Positions 47,460 to 56,292 of a DNA stretch of 64,000 nt are shown here, in pieces. The stretch comes from an uncultured Bacteroidales bacterium (GTDB lineage Bacteria; Bacteroidota; Bacteroidia; Bacteroidales; Paludibacteraceae). Numbering within the stretch: position 1 is the stretch's first letter; every line of letters starts with the position of its first letter. The DNA lies in the NCBI GenBank assembly GCA_937891975.1, contig CALAUA010000014.1, positions 1 to 64,000 of the forward strand. The letters are read 5' to 3'. The notes beneath the pieces are model-generated. The model was not told the origin of the DNA. It did no database searches and was given only the letters and a program-made list of their open reading frames with translations. Position numbers and translations under genes: made by a program.

Positions 47460-48096
47460 AAAGCACGACGAATTTCTTCAAAAAAAGAATTCTTTTTTTA
47501 TTATAAGGCGAAATAAGCCTATTATGCTTGTATAAAAAGGCGTATTGAGACGGATAATAAATGCGCAAGCATTGAAGAAATAGTCGTTTGAATGAAATGA
47601 AATAAGAAATTCGTTGTGATTCCTTAGCCCACAAAACTTCCTTTTTTCGGAGGGACCCACCCCAGAGGGGAAGGGGCGTGCCGAAAAAGTGCACATATTG
47701 CAATATTTGCTGCATTTTGCGAACGTACTTTCGGGGGAATTGGCGGAGCCAAGGCGGCGTCCGAAGGTACTACAATTGCGAACGTACTTTCGAGGTGGGT
47801 GAGCCCGTTGTTCCCCTTTTGTATGCCACTTACCTGCCCCTTATCTCCATAGGGACTTCATAGGAACTTCATTGGAATCTCACCGAATTACAAACGTATC
47901 ATTAGGCAACTATCACCGAGACTTGAACAACTCTTTTTTTATATTATTCTTCCCCTACGCCCAACGAATCCCATCCTGCATTCTGCTCGACGGTGTCCCG
48001 TCCCGCGTATCCCGAATTCCTAATCCCCTCGTATCCCTTCGGGGATTAGGGATTTTCAAGAAAAATCCGTGCATTTGATAGAAAAATCGCCTATTA
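47460..48096. other. non-coding region between divergent holB and gpmI
   Basis: No credible gene in about 640 bases. It contains a CCCC...GGGG palindrome near 47655-47676, a 17-bp direct repeat (47717-47733 and 47776-47792) around a TTGGC/GCCAA hairpin, and a 9-bp perfect stem (48020-48028 with 48041-48049). Confidence 0.6.
47717..47792. repeat. 17-bp direct repeat flanking a hairpin
   Basis: TTGCGAACGTACTTTCG occurs at 47717-47733 and 47776-47792. Between them TTGGC-GGA-GCCAA forms a small hairpin, and CTTTCGG near 47727 can pair with CCGAAGG near 47761. Confidence 0.75.
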
Positions 48097-48128
48097 TTTG
48101 CATAAATGCAAAAAAAACTGTACCTTTG
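48097..48128 (+). promoter_or_regulatory. promoter of gpmI
   Basis: -33 TTTG at 48097-48100, -7 TACCTTTG at 48121-48128, spacer 20 bases; leader of about 63 bases. Confidence 0.87.
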
Positions 48129-48197
48129 CAGGTTGATTATTAATTTGCCGAAATTTGCGGCGAAAACAGTGAATAAACGATTAAAAAATATACAACT

Positions 48198-49727
48198 ATG
48201 TCAAAAGCATTACTTATGATTCTCGACGGCTGGGGAATCGGAAACAAATCTAAAGCCGACGCAATCTCTTGCACTCCAACTCCACATTGGGATGCGCTCC
48301 TAGAGAAGTACCCTCATAGCCAACTGCAAGCCAGTGGCGAAAATGTGGGTTTACCAGACGGACAAATGGGTAACTCTGAGGTAGGTCACCTCAATATCGG
48401 CGCAGGACGCGTGGTATATCAAGACCTCGTGAAGATCAACCGCGCTTGCAAGGATGGCAGCATCCTCGAAAACCCAGAAATCAAATCTGCTTTCGGTTAT
48501 GCGAAAGAGACAGGCAAGAAGCTCCATATCATGGGACTCACCTCTAATGGTGGTGTACACTCTTCTTTTGACCACCTCTTCTACCTCATCCAAATCGCTA
48601 AAACCTACGGATTAGACGGACAAACTTTCATCCACTGCTTTATGGATGGCCGCGATACCGACCCTAAGTCAGGTCTCGGATTCATCGACCAATTGCAACA
48701 ACATTTGGCTACTACTTGCGGTGAAATCGCTACTATCCAAGGTCGCTTCTATGTCATGGACCGCGACAAACGTTGGGAGCGCGTGAAGGTGGCATACGAC
48801 TGCCTCGTACATGGCGAAGGCAAAGCATCTGAGGACATGCTCCAAGCCATGCAAGAGAGCTACAACGAGGGCGTGACCGATGAGTTTATCAAACCTATCG
48901 TTCATATACGTGATGGCAAACCACTTGCTACTATTGAGGAGGGCGACGTAGTGATTTTCTTCAACTATCGCAACGACCGCGCGAAAGAGATCACCATCGT
49001 GCTCACCCAACAAGACATGCCAGAGCAAGGTATGACCACCATCCCTAACCTGCAATACTACTGCATGACTCCATACGATTCTTCATTCCAAGGTCTGCAT
49101 GTCCTCTTCCCAAAAGAGAATGTACAAAACACCATGGGCGAGATCGTGTCTAATGCGGGCTTAAAGCAACTCCGTATCGCTGAAACAGAGAAGTTCGCAC
49201 ACGTGACCTTCTTCTTCAACGGCGGCCGCGAGGCAGAGTACCCAGGCGAGGAGCGTATCTTGATCCCTTCACCTAAGGTGGCTACCTATGACCTCCAACC
49301 AGAGATGTCTGCGCCAGAGGTGACAGAGGCACTCTGCGAGGCACTCGACACACAGAAATACGACTATATCACCCTCAACTTCGCTAACGGCGATATGGTG
49401 GGTCACACAGGCGTATATACTGCTATTGAGAAAGCAGTCAAAACGATCGATGAATGCGTGGATAAAGTGGTAAATACTGCTCTCAAGAACGACTACGAGA
49501 TCATTATTATCGCTGACCACGGCAACTGCGACAATGCTATCAATGCTGATGGTTCGCCTAATACTGCTCACTCGCTCAACCCAGTACCATTTGTGTATGT
49601 GAGCAAGGACCACACCGACGCACAACTCGAAGACGGTATCCTCGCTGACGTGGCTCCATCCCTCTGCCACATCCTCGGCGTAGAGCAACCAGCAGAAATG
49701 ACAGGACATAATCTAATTAAGAATTAA
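48198..49727 (+). CDS. gpmI: 2,3-bisphosphoglycerate-independent phosphoglycerate mutase
   Basis: Glycolytic interconversion of 3- and 2-phosphoglycerate with two manganese ions. 509 residues, family length. Catalytic serine in G-N-S-E-V-G-H-L-N-I-G-A-G-R (about 61-74), metal motifs L-D-G-W-G (about 9-13), I-A-D-H-G-N-C-D (about 435-442) and A-H-S-L-N-P-V-P-F. Codon use suggests high expression. The last three codons, the stop, and the next start lie in a 7-bp repeat. Confidence 0.97.
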   Translation: MSKALLMILDGWGIGNKSKADAISCTPTPHWDALLEKYPHSQLQASGENVGLPDGQMGNSEVGHLNIGAGRVVYQDLVKINRACKDGSILENPEIKSAFGYAKETGKKLHIMGLTSNGGVHSSFDHLFYLIQIAKTYGLDGQTFIHCFMDGRDTDPKSGLGFIDQLQQHLATTCGEIATIQGRFYVMDRDKRWERVKVAYDCLVHGEGKASEDMLQAMQESYNEGVTDEFIKPIVHIRDGKPLATIEEGDVVIFFNYRNDRAKEITIVLTQQDMPEQGMTTIPNLQYYCMTPYDSSFQGLHVLFPKENVQNTMGEIVSNAGLKQLRIAETEKFAHVTFFFNGGREAEYPGEERILIPSPKVATYDLQPEMSAPEVTEALCEALDTQKYDYITLNFANGDMVGHTGVYTAIEKAVKTIDECVDKVVNTALKNDYEIIIIADHGNCDNAINADGSPNTAHSLNPVPFVYVSKDHTDAQLEDGILADVAPSLCHILGVEQPAEMTGHNLIKN

Positions 49728-49735
49728 GAATTATG
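49715..49735. repeat. heptamer array AATTAAG x3 spanning gpmI stop and ychF start
   Basis: AATTAAG, AATTAAG, AATTATG. The second unit provides the gpmI TAA (49725-49727); the third ends in the ychF ATG (49733-49735). Confidence 0.8.
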
Positions 49736-50839
49736 GCACTTCAGTGTGGTATAGTAGGACTTCCTAATGTCGGCAAATCGACTCTCTTTAACTGCCTTAG
49801 CAACGCCAAGGCACAATCAGCGAACTTCCCTTTCTGTACGATTGAGCCCAACGTAGGCGTTATCACCGTACCCGATGAGCGACTCATCAAGCTCGGCGAA
49901 CTCTGCAAACCCGAACGCGGAGTGATTCCAACCACCGTGGAAATCGTGGATATTGCGGGATTGGTGAAAGGTGCAAGCAAAGGCGAAGGACTTGGCAATA
50001 AGTTCTTGGCTAACATCCGCGAGACGGATGCTATCATCCATGTGCTCCGTTGCTTCGATGATGAGAACGTAGTACACGTGGACGGCTCTGTGGACCCTAT
50101 CCGCGATAAAGATATCATCGATGCCGAGCTCCAACTCAAGGACCTTGAGACGGTGGAGTCGCGCATCCAAAAGATAGAGAAGCAAGTGCGCGTGGGTGGC
50201 GATAAACAAGCCAAAGTGGCACTCGACGTACTTCTCAAGTATCGCGAAGCCCTTTCACAAGGCAAGTCTGCTCGCACCGTGGAACTAGTCAATAAAGACG
50301 AGGAGCAAGTGGCGAAAGATACGATGCTCCTCACCAGCAAACCCGTGCTCTACGTCTGCAATGTGGACGAAAACTCTGCTGTCAACGGCAATGCTTATGT
50401 GGAGCAAGTGCGCGAAGCAGTGAAGGATGAGAACGCTCAAGTGCTGGTTGTAGCTGCGAAGATTGAGAGCGAGATTGCCGAACTCGAGACCTACGAAGAA
50501 CGTCAGATGTTCCTCGATGAAATCGGGCTTTCTGAGTCAGGTGTGAGCCGTTTGATTAAGGCAGCATACGCACTGCTCGACCTTCGTACTTTCCTCACCG
50601 CAGGTAGCGACGAGGTACGTGCTTGGACCTTCCGTGCTGGCAGCAAAGCACCTCAATGTGCAGGAGTTATCCACACCGATTTTGAGCGTGGCTTCATTCG
50701 TGCAGAGGTAATCAAGTACGAAGATTATATCGCACTCGGTGGCGAGTCCGCTTGCCGTGCAGCAGGTAAATTGGGCATCGAAGGCAAAGAATACGTGGTG
50801 CAAGATGGCGACATCATGCACTTCTTGTTCAACGTGTAA
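49733..50839 (+). CDS. ychF: redox-regulated ATPase YchF
   Basis: Obg-related P-loop ATPase that binds ribosomes and is inhibited by oxidation. 368 residues. G-L-P-N-V-G-K-S-T-L-F-N (about 8-19), D-I-A-G-L-V-K-G-A-S-K-G-E-G-L-G-N (about 69-85), and the C-terminal TGS domain with A-W-T-F-R-A-G-S-K-A-P-Q-C-A-G-V-I-H-T-D-F-E-R-G-F. It follows gpmI by 5 bases. Confidence 0.97.
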   Translation: MALQCGIVGLPNVGKSTLFNCLSNAKAQSANFPFCTIEPNVGVITVPDERLIKLGELCKPERGVIPTTVEIVDIAGLVKGASKGEGLGNKFLANIRETDAIIHVLRCFDDENVVHVDGSVDPIRDKDIIDAELQLKDLETVESRIQKIEKQVRVGGDKQAKVALDVLLKYREALSQGKSARTVELVNKDEEQVAKDTMLLTSKPVLYVCNVDENSAVNGNAYVEQVREAVKDENAQVLVVAAKIESEIAELETYEERQMFLDEIGLSESGVSRLIKAAYALLDLRTFLTAGSDEVRAWTFRAGSKAPQCAGVIHTDFERGFIRAEVIKYEDYIALGGESACRAAGKLGIEGKEYVVQDGDIMHFLFNV

Positions 50840-50875
50840 TTAAAGACTTTAAGGACCTTACAAGTAGAAAAAACA

Positions 50876-51955
50876 ATGCTTGATTTTATAAACACTTGGC
50901 TTACCAACGGCGGCTTTTGGGTAGCAGTACCACTGATTATTGTGGGCTGTGTAGCCCTTATCAAGGGTGCTGACTTCCTCGTGGACGGTGCTTCGGGGCT
51001 GGCAAAGAAATATGGCGTGAGCGATATTGTGATTGGCCTGACCGTCGTGGCCTTCGGTACTAGTATGCCCGAGTTCGTAGTAAACATGGTGGCAGTAGGA
51101 CAAGGAAGTACCGAGATTGCCATTACCAACGTCCTCGGAAGTAATATTATCAACACCTTTGTCATCTTGGGTTGTACGGCACTAATATTCCCGATTTCAT
51201 CGCAAAAAACCACTCGCCGATTTGACATACCTTTCAGTATGTTGGCAGCTCTATTGGTCTTGCTATTTGCGGTGTACAATAGTCCGTCATGGTTGCAAAT
51301 AGAGCATTTGTTCAATATGAACATCACTCAACCATCGATTAACGATTTGGGCTCTCTTAACCTCGGACAAGGTAAAGCAGGATTCATATCGGGTGTAGGT
51401 GGCTGTATCCTGCTCATCTTCTTCCTCATCTTCCTTTGGCATAATTTCAAAGGTATTGGTAGCGCACCACAAACAGAGAGCAACGAGGGCTACAAACCCA
51501 TGTCTGCCAAACGTGCATTGGCATTGATTCTCGGTGGATTGGTGGGCTTGGTGGTAGGTGGAGAGTTGATAGTCAAGAGTGCTACCTCTATTGCGCACTC
51601 CTTAGGTGTGAGCGATGCGATTATCGGTTTGACGGTTGTAGCGTTGGGTACATCATTGCCCGAGCTGGCTACCTCTTGTATGGCAGCATTCAAAAAGAAC
51701 TGCGATATTGCGTTAGGTAATGTGATAGGTAGCAATATCTTCAATATCTTCTTCATCCTTGGTACGAGCGCATGCGTCAAAGCCTTGCCTGGCTACCACG
51801 GACTGGAGATAGATGCGTTGATGGCTGCATTGGGTAGTGTCTTTGTGATGCTCTTCGTCTATCTCACCAAGAAACATGAGATTAAGCGTTGGCACGGAGC
51901 CATCCTTCTTCTCACCTATGCCGCTTATCTCACCTATCGAATCATAACCCTCTAA
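50876..51955 (+). CDS. calcium/sodium antiporter (CaCA family, YrbG-like)
   Basis: Inner-membrane exchanger of Ca2+ for Na+ or H+. 359 residues, ten membrane helices in two inverted halves, each with the alpha-repeat: V-V-A-F-G-T-S-M-P-E (about 57-66) and V-V-A-L-G-T-S-L-P-E (about 253-262); the glutamates bind the cation. It lies 36 bases after ychF across an 8-9-bp repeat-like spacer. Confidence 0.94.
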   Translation: MLDFINTWLTNGGFWVAVPLIIVGCVALIKGADFLVDGASGLAKKYGVSDIVIGLTVVAFGTSMPEFVVNMVAVGQGSTEIAITNVLGSNIINTFVILGCTALIFPISSQKTTRRFDIPFSMLAALLVLLFAVYNSPSWLQIEHLFNMNITQPSINDLGSLNLGQGKAGFISGVGGCILLIFFLIFLWHNFKGIGSAPQTESNEGYKPMSAKRALALILGGLVGLVVGGELIVKSATSIAHSLGVSDAIIGLTVVALGTSLPELATSCMAAFKKNCDIALGNVIGSNIFNIFFILGTSACVKALPGYHGLEIDALMAALGSVFVMLFVYLTKKHEIKRWHGAILLLTYAAYLTYRIITL

Positions 51956-51958
51956 CCA

Positions 51959-51996
51959 CTAAACAGTAGCGAAGCGTCCACTAAACACTAAACACA
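51959..51996. repeat. ACTAAAC repeat with mini stem-loop before the ZIP gene
   Basis: ACTAAAC, then AGTAGC-GAA-GCGTCC, then ACTAAAC twice, ending at the ATG. A reduced copy of the stem-loop repeat seen before tatD and the antiporter. Confidence 0.75.
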
Positions 51997-52770
51997 ATGA
52001 CTCCAATCCTCCTACTCCCGTTCCTAGGCACTGCACTTGGTGCAGCAATGGTCTTCTTACTACGCGGCAAGATGAGCGACCTGCTGCGTAAGTTGCTGTT
52101 GGGCTTTGCATCAGGCGTGATGGTAGCAGCATCGGTTTGGTCATTGCTTATTCCCAGTCTAGAGATGGCGGCTGAAAATGGCGGCATCACGTGGCTACCT
52201 GCTGCAGTAGGGTTTGTATTAGGAATACTCTTTCTTTTACTACTTGATACCCTTATCCCCCACTTGCATATCGGAGCAGACAAGCCAGAAGGTTTGACAC
52301 GCAACTGCCAATGGAAGCGCACCACGATGCTCTCTGTGGCAGTCACCCTGCACAATATCCCCGAGGGTATGGCAGTGGGAGTGATACTCGCTAGTGCTAT
52401 GGCAGAGGGTAGCACTATCCCTATGTCCGCAGCATGGGCTTTGGCAATAGGTATAGCCATTCAAAACTTCCCCGAAGGTGCTATATTATCTATGCCACTT
52501 CATTCTGAAGGCATGGGCAAGGGCAAGGCCTTTGCGATAGGTGCGTTGTCAGGAATAGTGGAGCCGATAGCCAGTTTACTCACAATCCTACTAATCAGTT
52601 TCATATCCCCTGCCCTGCCTTACCTATTGGCATTTGCCGCAGGAGCCATGATGTACGTAGTGATTGAAGAGCTGATACCCGAAGCGCAAGCCGAACCACA
52701 CAGCAATATCCCTACACTTGGTTTTACTATGGGCTTTGTATTAATGATGATTTTAGATTACGCACTATAA
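51997..52770 (+). CDS. ZIP-family metal transporter
   Basis: Takes up zinc or another divalent metal. 257 residues, about eight membrane helices. The metal site is in H-N-I-P-E-G-M-A-V-G (about 117-126) and N-F-P-E-G-A (about 162-167). The first helix (P-F-L-G-T-A-L-G-A-A) matches the GufA/ZupT type. The metal cannot be told from sequence. It follows the antiporter across a repeat spacer. Confidence 0.92.
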   Translation: MTPILLLPFLGTALGAAMVFLLRGKMSDLLRKLLLGFASGVMVAASVWSLLIPSLEMAAENGGITWLPAAVGFVLGILFLLLLDTLIPHLHIGADKPEGLTRNCQWKRTTMLSVAVTLHNIPEGMAVGVILASAMAEGSTIPMSAAWALAIGIAIQNFPEGAILSMPLHSEGMGKGKAFAIGALSGIVEPIASLLTILLISFISPALPYLLAFAAGAMMYVVIEELIPEAQAEPHSNIPTLGFTMGFVLMMILDYAL

Positions 52771-52797
52771 ATACTTATCAATTGATAAACTCTCATA

Positions 52798-54720
52798 ATG
52801 GCAGAAGAATTAAACACAATCAGTAGCTACAACGACGACAATATCGTCCATCTTGATGACCGTGAACACATCCGCCGCCGTCCGGGTATGTATATTGGTA
52901 AACTGGGCGATGGTAAGCACGATGACGATGGTATCTATGTCCTCATCAAAGAAACCATCGACAACTCTATCGATGAATTTCGCATGAACGAAGGCAAGGT
53001 GATTGAGGTCACCGTGCGTCCTTATACCGACGACGAAGGTTATACGGGCGAAGTGGTATGCGTGCGCGATTATGGTCGTGGTATTCCATTGGGAAAGATG
53101 GTAGAGGCAGTTTCACTACTCAATACGGGTGGTAAGTACGACACCAAGGCATTCAAAAAATCTGTCGGTCTGAATGGTGTAGGTACCAAGGCAGTGAACG
53201 CACTGAGTTGGAAGTTTGTGGTACAGAGTTTCCGCGAGGGAAAGACACGCCGTGCCGAGTTCCGTCAAGGACATCTGGTATCCGATACCGACGTCATCGA
53301 CTACACAGGCAACGAAAAGCGCGGCACCATGATTGAGTTCGTGCCAGACAATAGCAAAGGACTCTTCGAGAACTATCACTTCCGTGATGAGTTCATCGAG
53401 ACCATGATGCGTAACTACGCCTACCTCAACACAGGGCTCACACTCAATTACAACGGCAAGAAATACACCTCCAAGAACGGACTCTTCGACCTGCTCACCG
53501 ACAATATGACGGTAGATCCACTCTACCCTATCATCCACCTCAAAGGCGAAGATATAGAGATTGCCCTCACCCATACCAATCAGTCAGGCGAGGAGTACCA
53601 CTCTTTTGTCAATGGTCAGCATACCATTCAGGGCGGTACCCACCAAGTAGCTTTCCGCGAAGCGATTGCACGCACCATCAAGGAGTTTTTCAATAAGAAC
53701 CAAGAGTATAGCGACATCCGCAATGGCGTTGTAGGTGCTATTGCTATCAACGTCTCCGAACCTGTGTTCGAGAGTCAGACCAAAGTCAAACTTGGCTCCA
53801 AAGATATGTCACCTGAAGGCGGACTATCAGTCAATAAGTTTGTTGGTGACTTTATCAAGCAACAACTCGACAACTACCTCCACAAGAATCAAAACACGGT
53901 AGAGGTAATGCTTCAAAAGATTCAAGAGTCGGAGAAAGAGCGCAAAGCCATCGCAGGTGTTACCAAGGCGGCTCGTGAGCGTGCCAAGAAGAACCTGCTC
54001 AATAACCCTAAGTTGCGCGACTGCCAAGTCCACTACAACGATGCCAAACCTACTAAGTCTGCCAAAGATGCCGACGATGATTTGCGTCAAGAGAGTAGTA
54101 TCTTCATCACCGAGGGTCTTTCCGCTTCGGGCTCTATCACCAAGAGCCGCGACGTACGCACGCAAGCCGTATTCTCCCTGCGCGGTAAACCACTCAACTC
54201 CTATGGACTCACCAAGTCCGTTGTCTATGAAAACGAGGAGTTCAACTGCCTGCAATCGGCACTCAATATCGAAGACGGACTCGACGAACTGCGCTACAAC
54301 AAGGTCATCATCGCTACCGATGCCGATGTCGATGGTATGCACATCCGACTATTGATGCTCACCTTCTTCCTGCAGTTCTTCCCCGACCTCGTAAAGAAAG
54401 GACACGTCTATATCCTCCAAACGCCACTCTTCCGCGTAAAGAACAAGAAGGAGACCCGCTATTGCTACTCCGAGGAAGAACGTCTGCAAGCCATCGAAGA
54501 CCTCAAACCCAACCCAGAGATCACCCGATTCAAAGGTCTGGGAGAGATTAGTCCAGATGAGTTTAAGGGCTTTATTGGCAAAGAGATACGCCTCGATCAA
54601 GTCACCTTGCGGAAAGAAGATGCGGTAAAAGATTTGCTTAACTTCTATATGGGCAAAAACACCACCGAGCGTCAGAATTTCATTATCAATAACTTAGTCG
54701 TAGAAGAAGATGTGGAGTAG
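52798..54720 (+). CDS. parE: DNA topoisomerase IV subunit B
   Basis: ATPase subunit of topoisomerase IV, separates linked chromosomes. 640 residues. GHKL ATPase motifs (R-R-R-P-G-M-Y-I-G about 26-34, E-T-I-D-N-S-I-D-E-F, R-D-Y-G-R-G-I-P, V-G-L-N-G-V-G-T-K-A-V-N-A-L-S), a transducer region, and the Toprim domain with E-G-L-S-A-S-G-S and D-A-D-V-D-G-M-H-I-R. It matches ParE rather than GyrB of this phylum in the L-G-D-G-x-x-x-D-D-G-I-Y segment. parC is not adjacent. The last 11 bases overlap the next gene. Confidence 0.93.
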   Translation: MAEELNTISSYNDDNIVHLDDREHIRRRPGMYIGKLGDGKHDDDGIYVLIKETIDNSIDEFRMNEGKVIEVTVRPYTDDEGYTGEVVCVRDYGRGIPLGKMVEAVSLLNTGGKYDTKAFKKSVGLNGVGTKAVNALSWKFVVQSFREGKTRRAEFRQGHLVSDTDVIDYTGNEKRGTMIEFVPDNSKGLFENYHFRDEFIETMMRNYAYLNTGLTLNYNGKKYTSKNGLFDLLTDNMTVDPLYPIIHLKGEDIEIALTHTNQSGEEYHSFVNGQHTIQGGTHQVAFREAIARTIKEFFNKNQEYSDIRNGVVGAIAINVSEPVFESQTKVKLGSKDMSPEGGLSVNKFVGDFIKQQLDNYLHKNQNTVEVMLQKIQESEKERKAIAGVTKAARERAKKNLLNNPKLRDCQVHYNDAKPTKSAKDADDDLRQESSIFITEGLSASGSITKSRDVRTQAVFSLRGKPLNSYGLTKSVVYENEEFNCLQSALNIEDGLDELRYNKVIIATDADVDGMHIRLLMLTFFLQFFPDLVKKGHVYILQTPLFRVKNKKETRYCYSEEERLQAIEDLKPNPEITRFKGLGEISPDEFKGFIGKEIRLDQVTLRKEDAVKDLLNFYMGKNTTERQNFIINNLVVEEDVE

Positions 54721-55159
54721 TATTTTACCTTTGATACTATTTGTGGCACTTGGCATCGTTGTGCTTGTCATCTTCGAAGTCCGTGCTCGCAAACAACAAT
54801 CCAATAGTGAGCAAAGCGAACGTCCAATAACCGATAGCACAACGTCCAATAGCCGTGAAACGGCGTCCGACCCTGATGACGGCTGCTGCGGCGAGCACTT
54901 GGTTTGTGAACGCGAAACGCTTCTACAGACCAACGCCAAGATTGATTATTACGACGACGAAGAACTGGATACCTTAGCTGGTATCCCTGTCGAAGATTAC
55001 ACCCCTCAGCAATATCAGATGATACGCGAGGTATTTGATACGTTACAAGGTAAAGATGTACCTGGATGGGTACGCAGTATTCAACTGCGCAATATTCAGT
55101 TGCCGCTTGATATCCGCGAAGAAGCACTACTCATCGTAGTCGAACGACGGAAAATGTAA
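54710..55159 (+). CDS. small membrane-anchored protein downstream of parE
   Basis: 149 residues, no known family. One N-terminal membrane helix (about 5-24), a low-complexity Ser/Thr/Asn/Glu linker (about 30-55) encoded by three CCAATA repeat units, a C-C-G-E-H-x-V-C-E motif (about 58-66) that could bind metal, and a conserved-looking C-terminal domain with Y-Y-D-D-E-E-L-D and a predicted helix ending R-E-E-A-L-L-I-V-V-E-R. It overlaps parE by 11 bases and, tail to tail, the CPBP gene by 64 bases. Confidence 0.8.
   Translation: MWSSILPLILFVALGIVVLVIFEVRARKQQSNSEQSERPITDSTTSNSRETASDPDDGCCGEHLVCERETLLQTNAKIDYYDDEELDTLAGIPVEDYTPQQYQMIREVFDTLQGKDVPGWVRSIQLRNIQLPLDIREEALLIVVERRKM
54801..54868. 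repeat. CCAATA stem-loop repeat x3 in coding sequence
   Basis: Three units of 23, 22 and 21 bp begin CCAATA and end CGT (54801-54823, 54824-54845, 54846-54866). The last has a perfect GCCGT-GAA-ACGGC stem. They encode the linker of the small membrane protein. Confidence 0.8.
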
Positions 55160-56055
55160 ATCCCTACTATCGTTATCACCATACTGACGACACCCAACCA
55201 CAGGGTGTCGTTGGTGCCTATAGCATCCACTTTCTCCATATCCCAATCCGCACGTAGCGCCACAAAATACAGTATCACCGCCACTGCGTTATTCGTCATA
55301 TGCATCAGTATCGGTACCCACAGACTGCCCGTCCATGCCAACATATAGCCAAACAACGCACCCATCAACATACGAGGCACAAAGCCATAAAACTGCATAT
55401 GAATAGCCGAGAACAATATCGCACTACACCATATCGCCAGGTGTGGCACTCTCTCACCTTTCACCTTGGCGGGGTCCCCGAAAATGCCCACAGCATTTTG
55501 GGGTGCTCTTAACCTTTCACCTTTAACCTCAAACAACTGCTGCAAAACGCCTCGGAATGTCAACTCCTCCGCCACAGCAGGCAATACGGCCATTAGCAAT
55601 AGATTCACCACCAATCCGCCAAAAGTCGTTACGTTCAGGAACTGCTCTGTGAGAACTTTTGCACTCTCCTCTTGCGCTTTCATCCACGCCTCCAACGGCT
55701 CTAAGAACGCAGGCAACGTCATTTGCTGGTTCCAGTAACTCAACAGATTTATTGCAGGCAAAGCCACAAGCATCAATAATATAGCAGCTCCTGAAACCTT
55801 GAAACTTTGAAACTCTGAAACTTTTAACCATTTCATGGGCTCTCGTGACCATAGATACGCCATACATAGTGGCGGCAGCAGAAACATCGCTGCCGTCTGC
55901 AACAACTGTACCCACTTGAGCGAACCTACCGACATCGGCTGTTCAAACAGCATTATACACCCCATTGCAGGTATCATCCATAGTAATATACACCCCAACC
56001 ATTGGAGCACTTTCACCGCCCAATGCGACTGCTCAAACTTACCTTTTAGTGCCAT
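55096..56055 (-). CDS. CPBP-family intramembrane metalloprotease with repeat insertions
   Basis: CAAX-protease/bacteriocin-processing (CPBP) type protein in the inner membrane. 319 residues, about eight helices. Catalytic motifs E-E-L-T-F-R-G (about 163-169), H-M-Q-F-Y-G-F-V-P-R (about 219-228) and H-M-T-N-N (about 252-256). Two stretches are encoded by repeats: about 78-88 (8-bp GAAACTTT array) and about 177-203, right after the E-E-x-x-x-R motif, where a palindrome is flanked by TTCACCT heptamers. Both lie in loops. Substrate unknown. Confidence 0.9.
   Translation of the reverse strand: MALKGKFEQSHWAVKVLQWLGCILLWMIPAMGCIMLFEQPMSVGSLKWVQLLQTAAMFLLPPLCMAYLWSREPMKWLKVSEFQSFKVSGAAILLMLVALPAINLLSYWNQQMTLPAFLEPLEAWMKAQEESAKVLTEQFLNVTTFGGLVVNLLLMAVLPAVAEELTFRGVLQQLFEVKGERLRAPQNAVGIFGDPAKVKGERVPHLAIWCSAILFSAIHMQFYGFVPRMLMGALFGYMLAWTGSLWVPILMHMTNNAVAVILYFVALRADWDMEKVDAIGTNDTLWLGVVSMVITIVGIYIFRRSTTMSSASSRISSGN
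55454..55529. repeat. heptamer-palindrome-heptamer insert in the CPBP gene
   Basis: TCACCTT x2 (55454-55467), an imperfect inverted repeat CCCCGAAAATGC/GCATTTTGGGG (about 55477-55503), then TTAACCT, TTCACCT, TTAACCT (55509-55529). Confidence 0.8.
55793..55824. repeat. 8-bp array GAAACYTT x4 in the CPBP gene
   Basis: GAAACCTT, GAAACTTT, GAAACTCT, GAAACTTT, encoding K-V-S-E-F-Q-S-F-K-V-S between two membrane helices. Confidence 0.85.
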
Positions 56056-56119
56056 AATCCTTCTCTGCTTAAAACGAAGGATGGAGGCATCTTACCCCCA
56101 TCCTTCTTCCATTCATTTG

Positions 56120-56193
56120 TCGGGATGACAAGATTTGAACTTGCGACCTCCGGTCCCCCAGACCGTTGCGCTACCGGGCTGCGCCACATCCCG
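56120..56193 (-). tRNA. tRNA-Pro (anticodon GGG)
   Basis: 74 bases. Acceptor CGGGATG/CATCCCG, D-arm GCGC/GCGC, anticodon loop CTGGGGG giving GGG, T-arm GCAAG/CTTGT. CCA is not encoded. Confidence 0.95.
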
Positions 56194-56209
56194 TCGCCAA
56201 AAGCGAGTG

Positions 56210-56241
56210 CAAAAGTACTACTTTTTTTTCAATCCTGCAAA
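56210..56241 (-). promoter_or_regulatory. promoter of tRNA-Pro
   Basis: Minus-strand -7 TACTTTTG (56217 to 56210) and -33 TTTG (56241 to 56238), spacer 20 bases, 17 bases before the tRNA. Confidence 0.87.
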
Positions 56242-56292
56242 TAAATCAGCGTTTATTTTCAAAAACCCACTCAAAACCTATCCCATTTCACC

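Noticed and set aside
49741..50340. 199-codon minus-strand frame opposite ychF
   Set aside because: Ser/Thr-rich reverse-strand shadow of a strongly biased gene.
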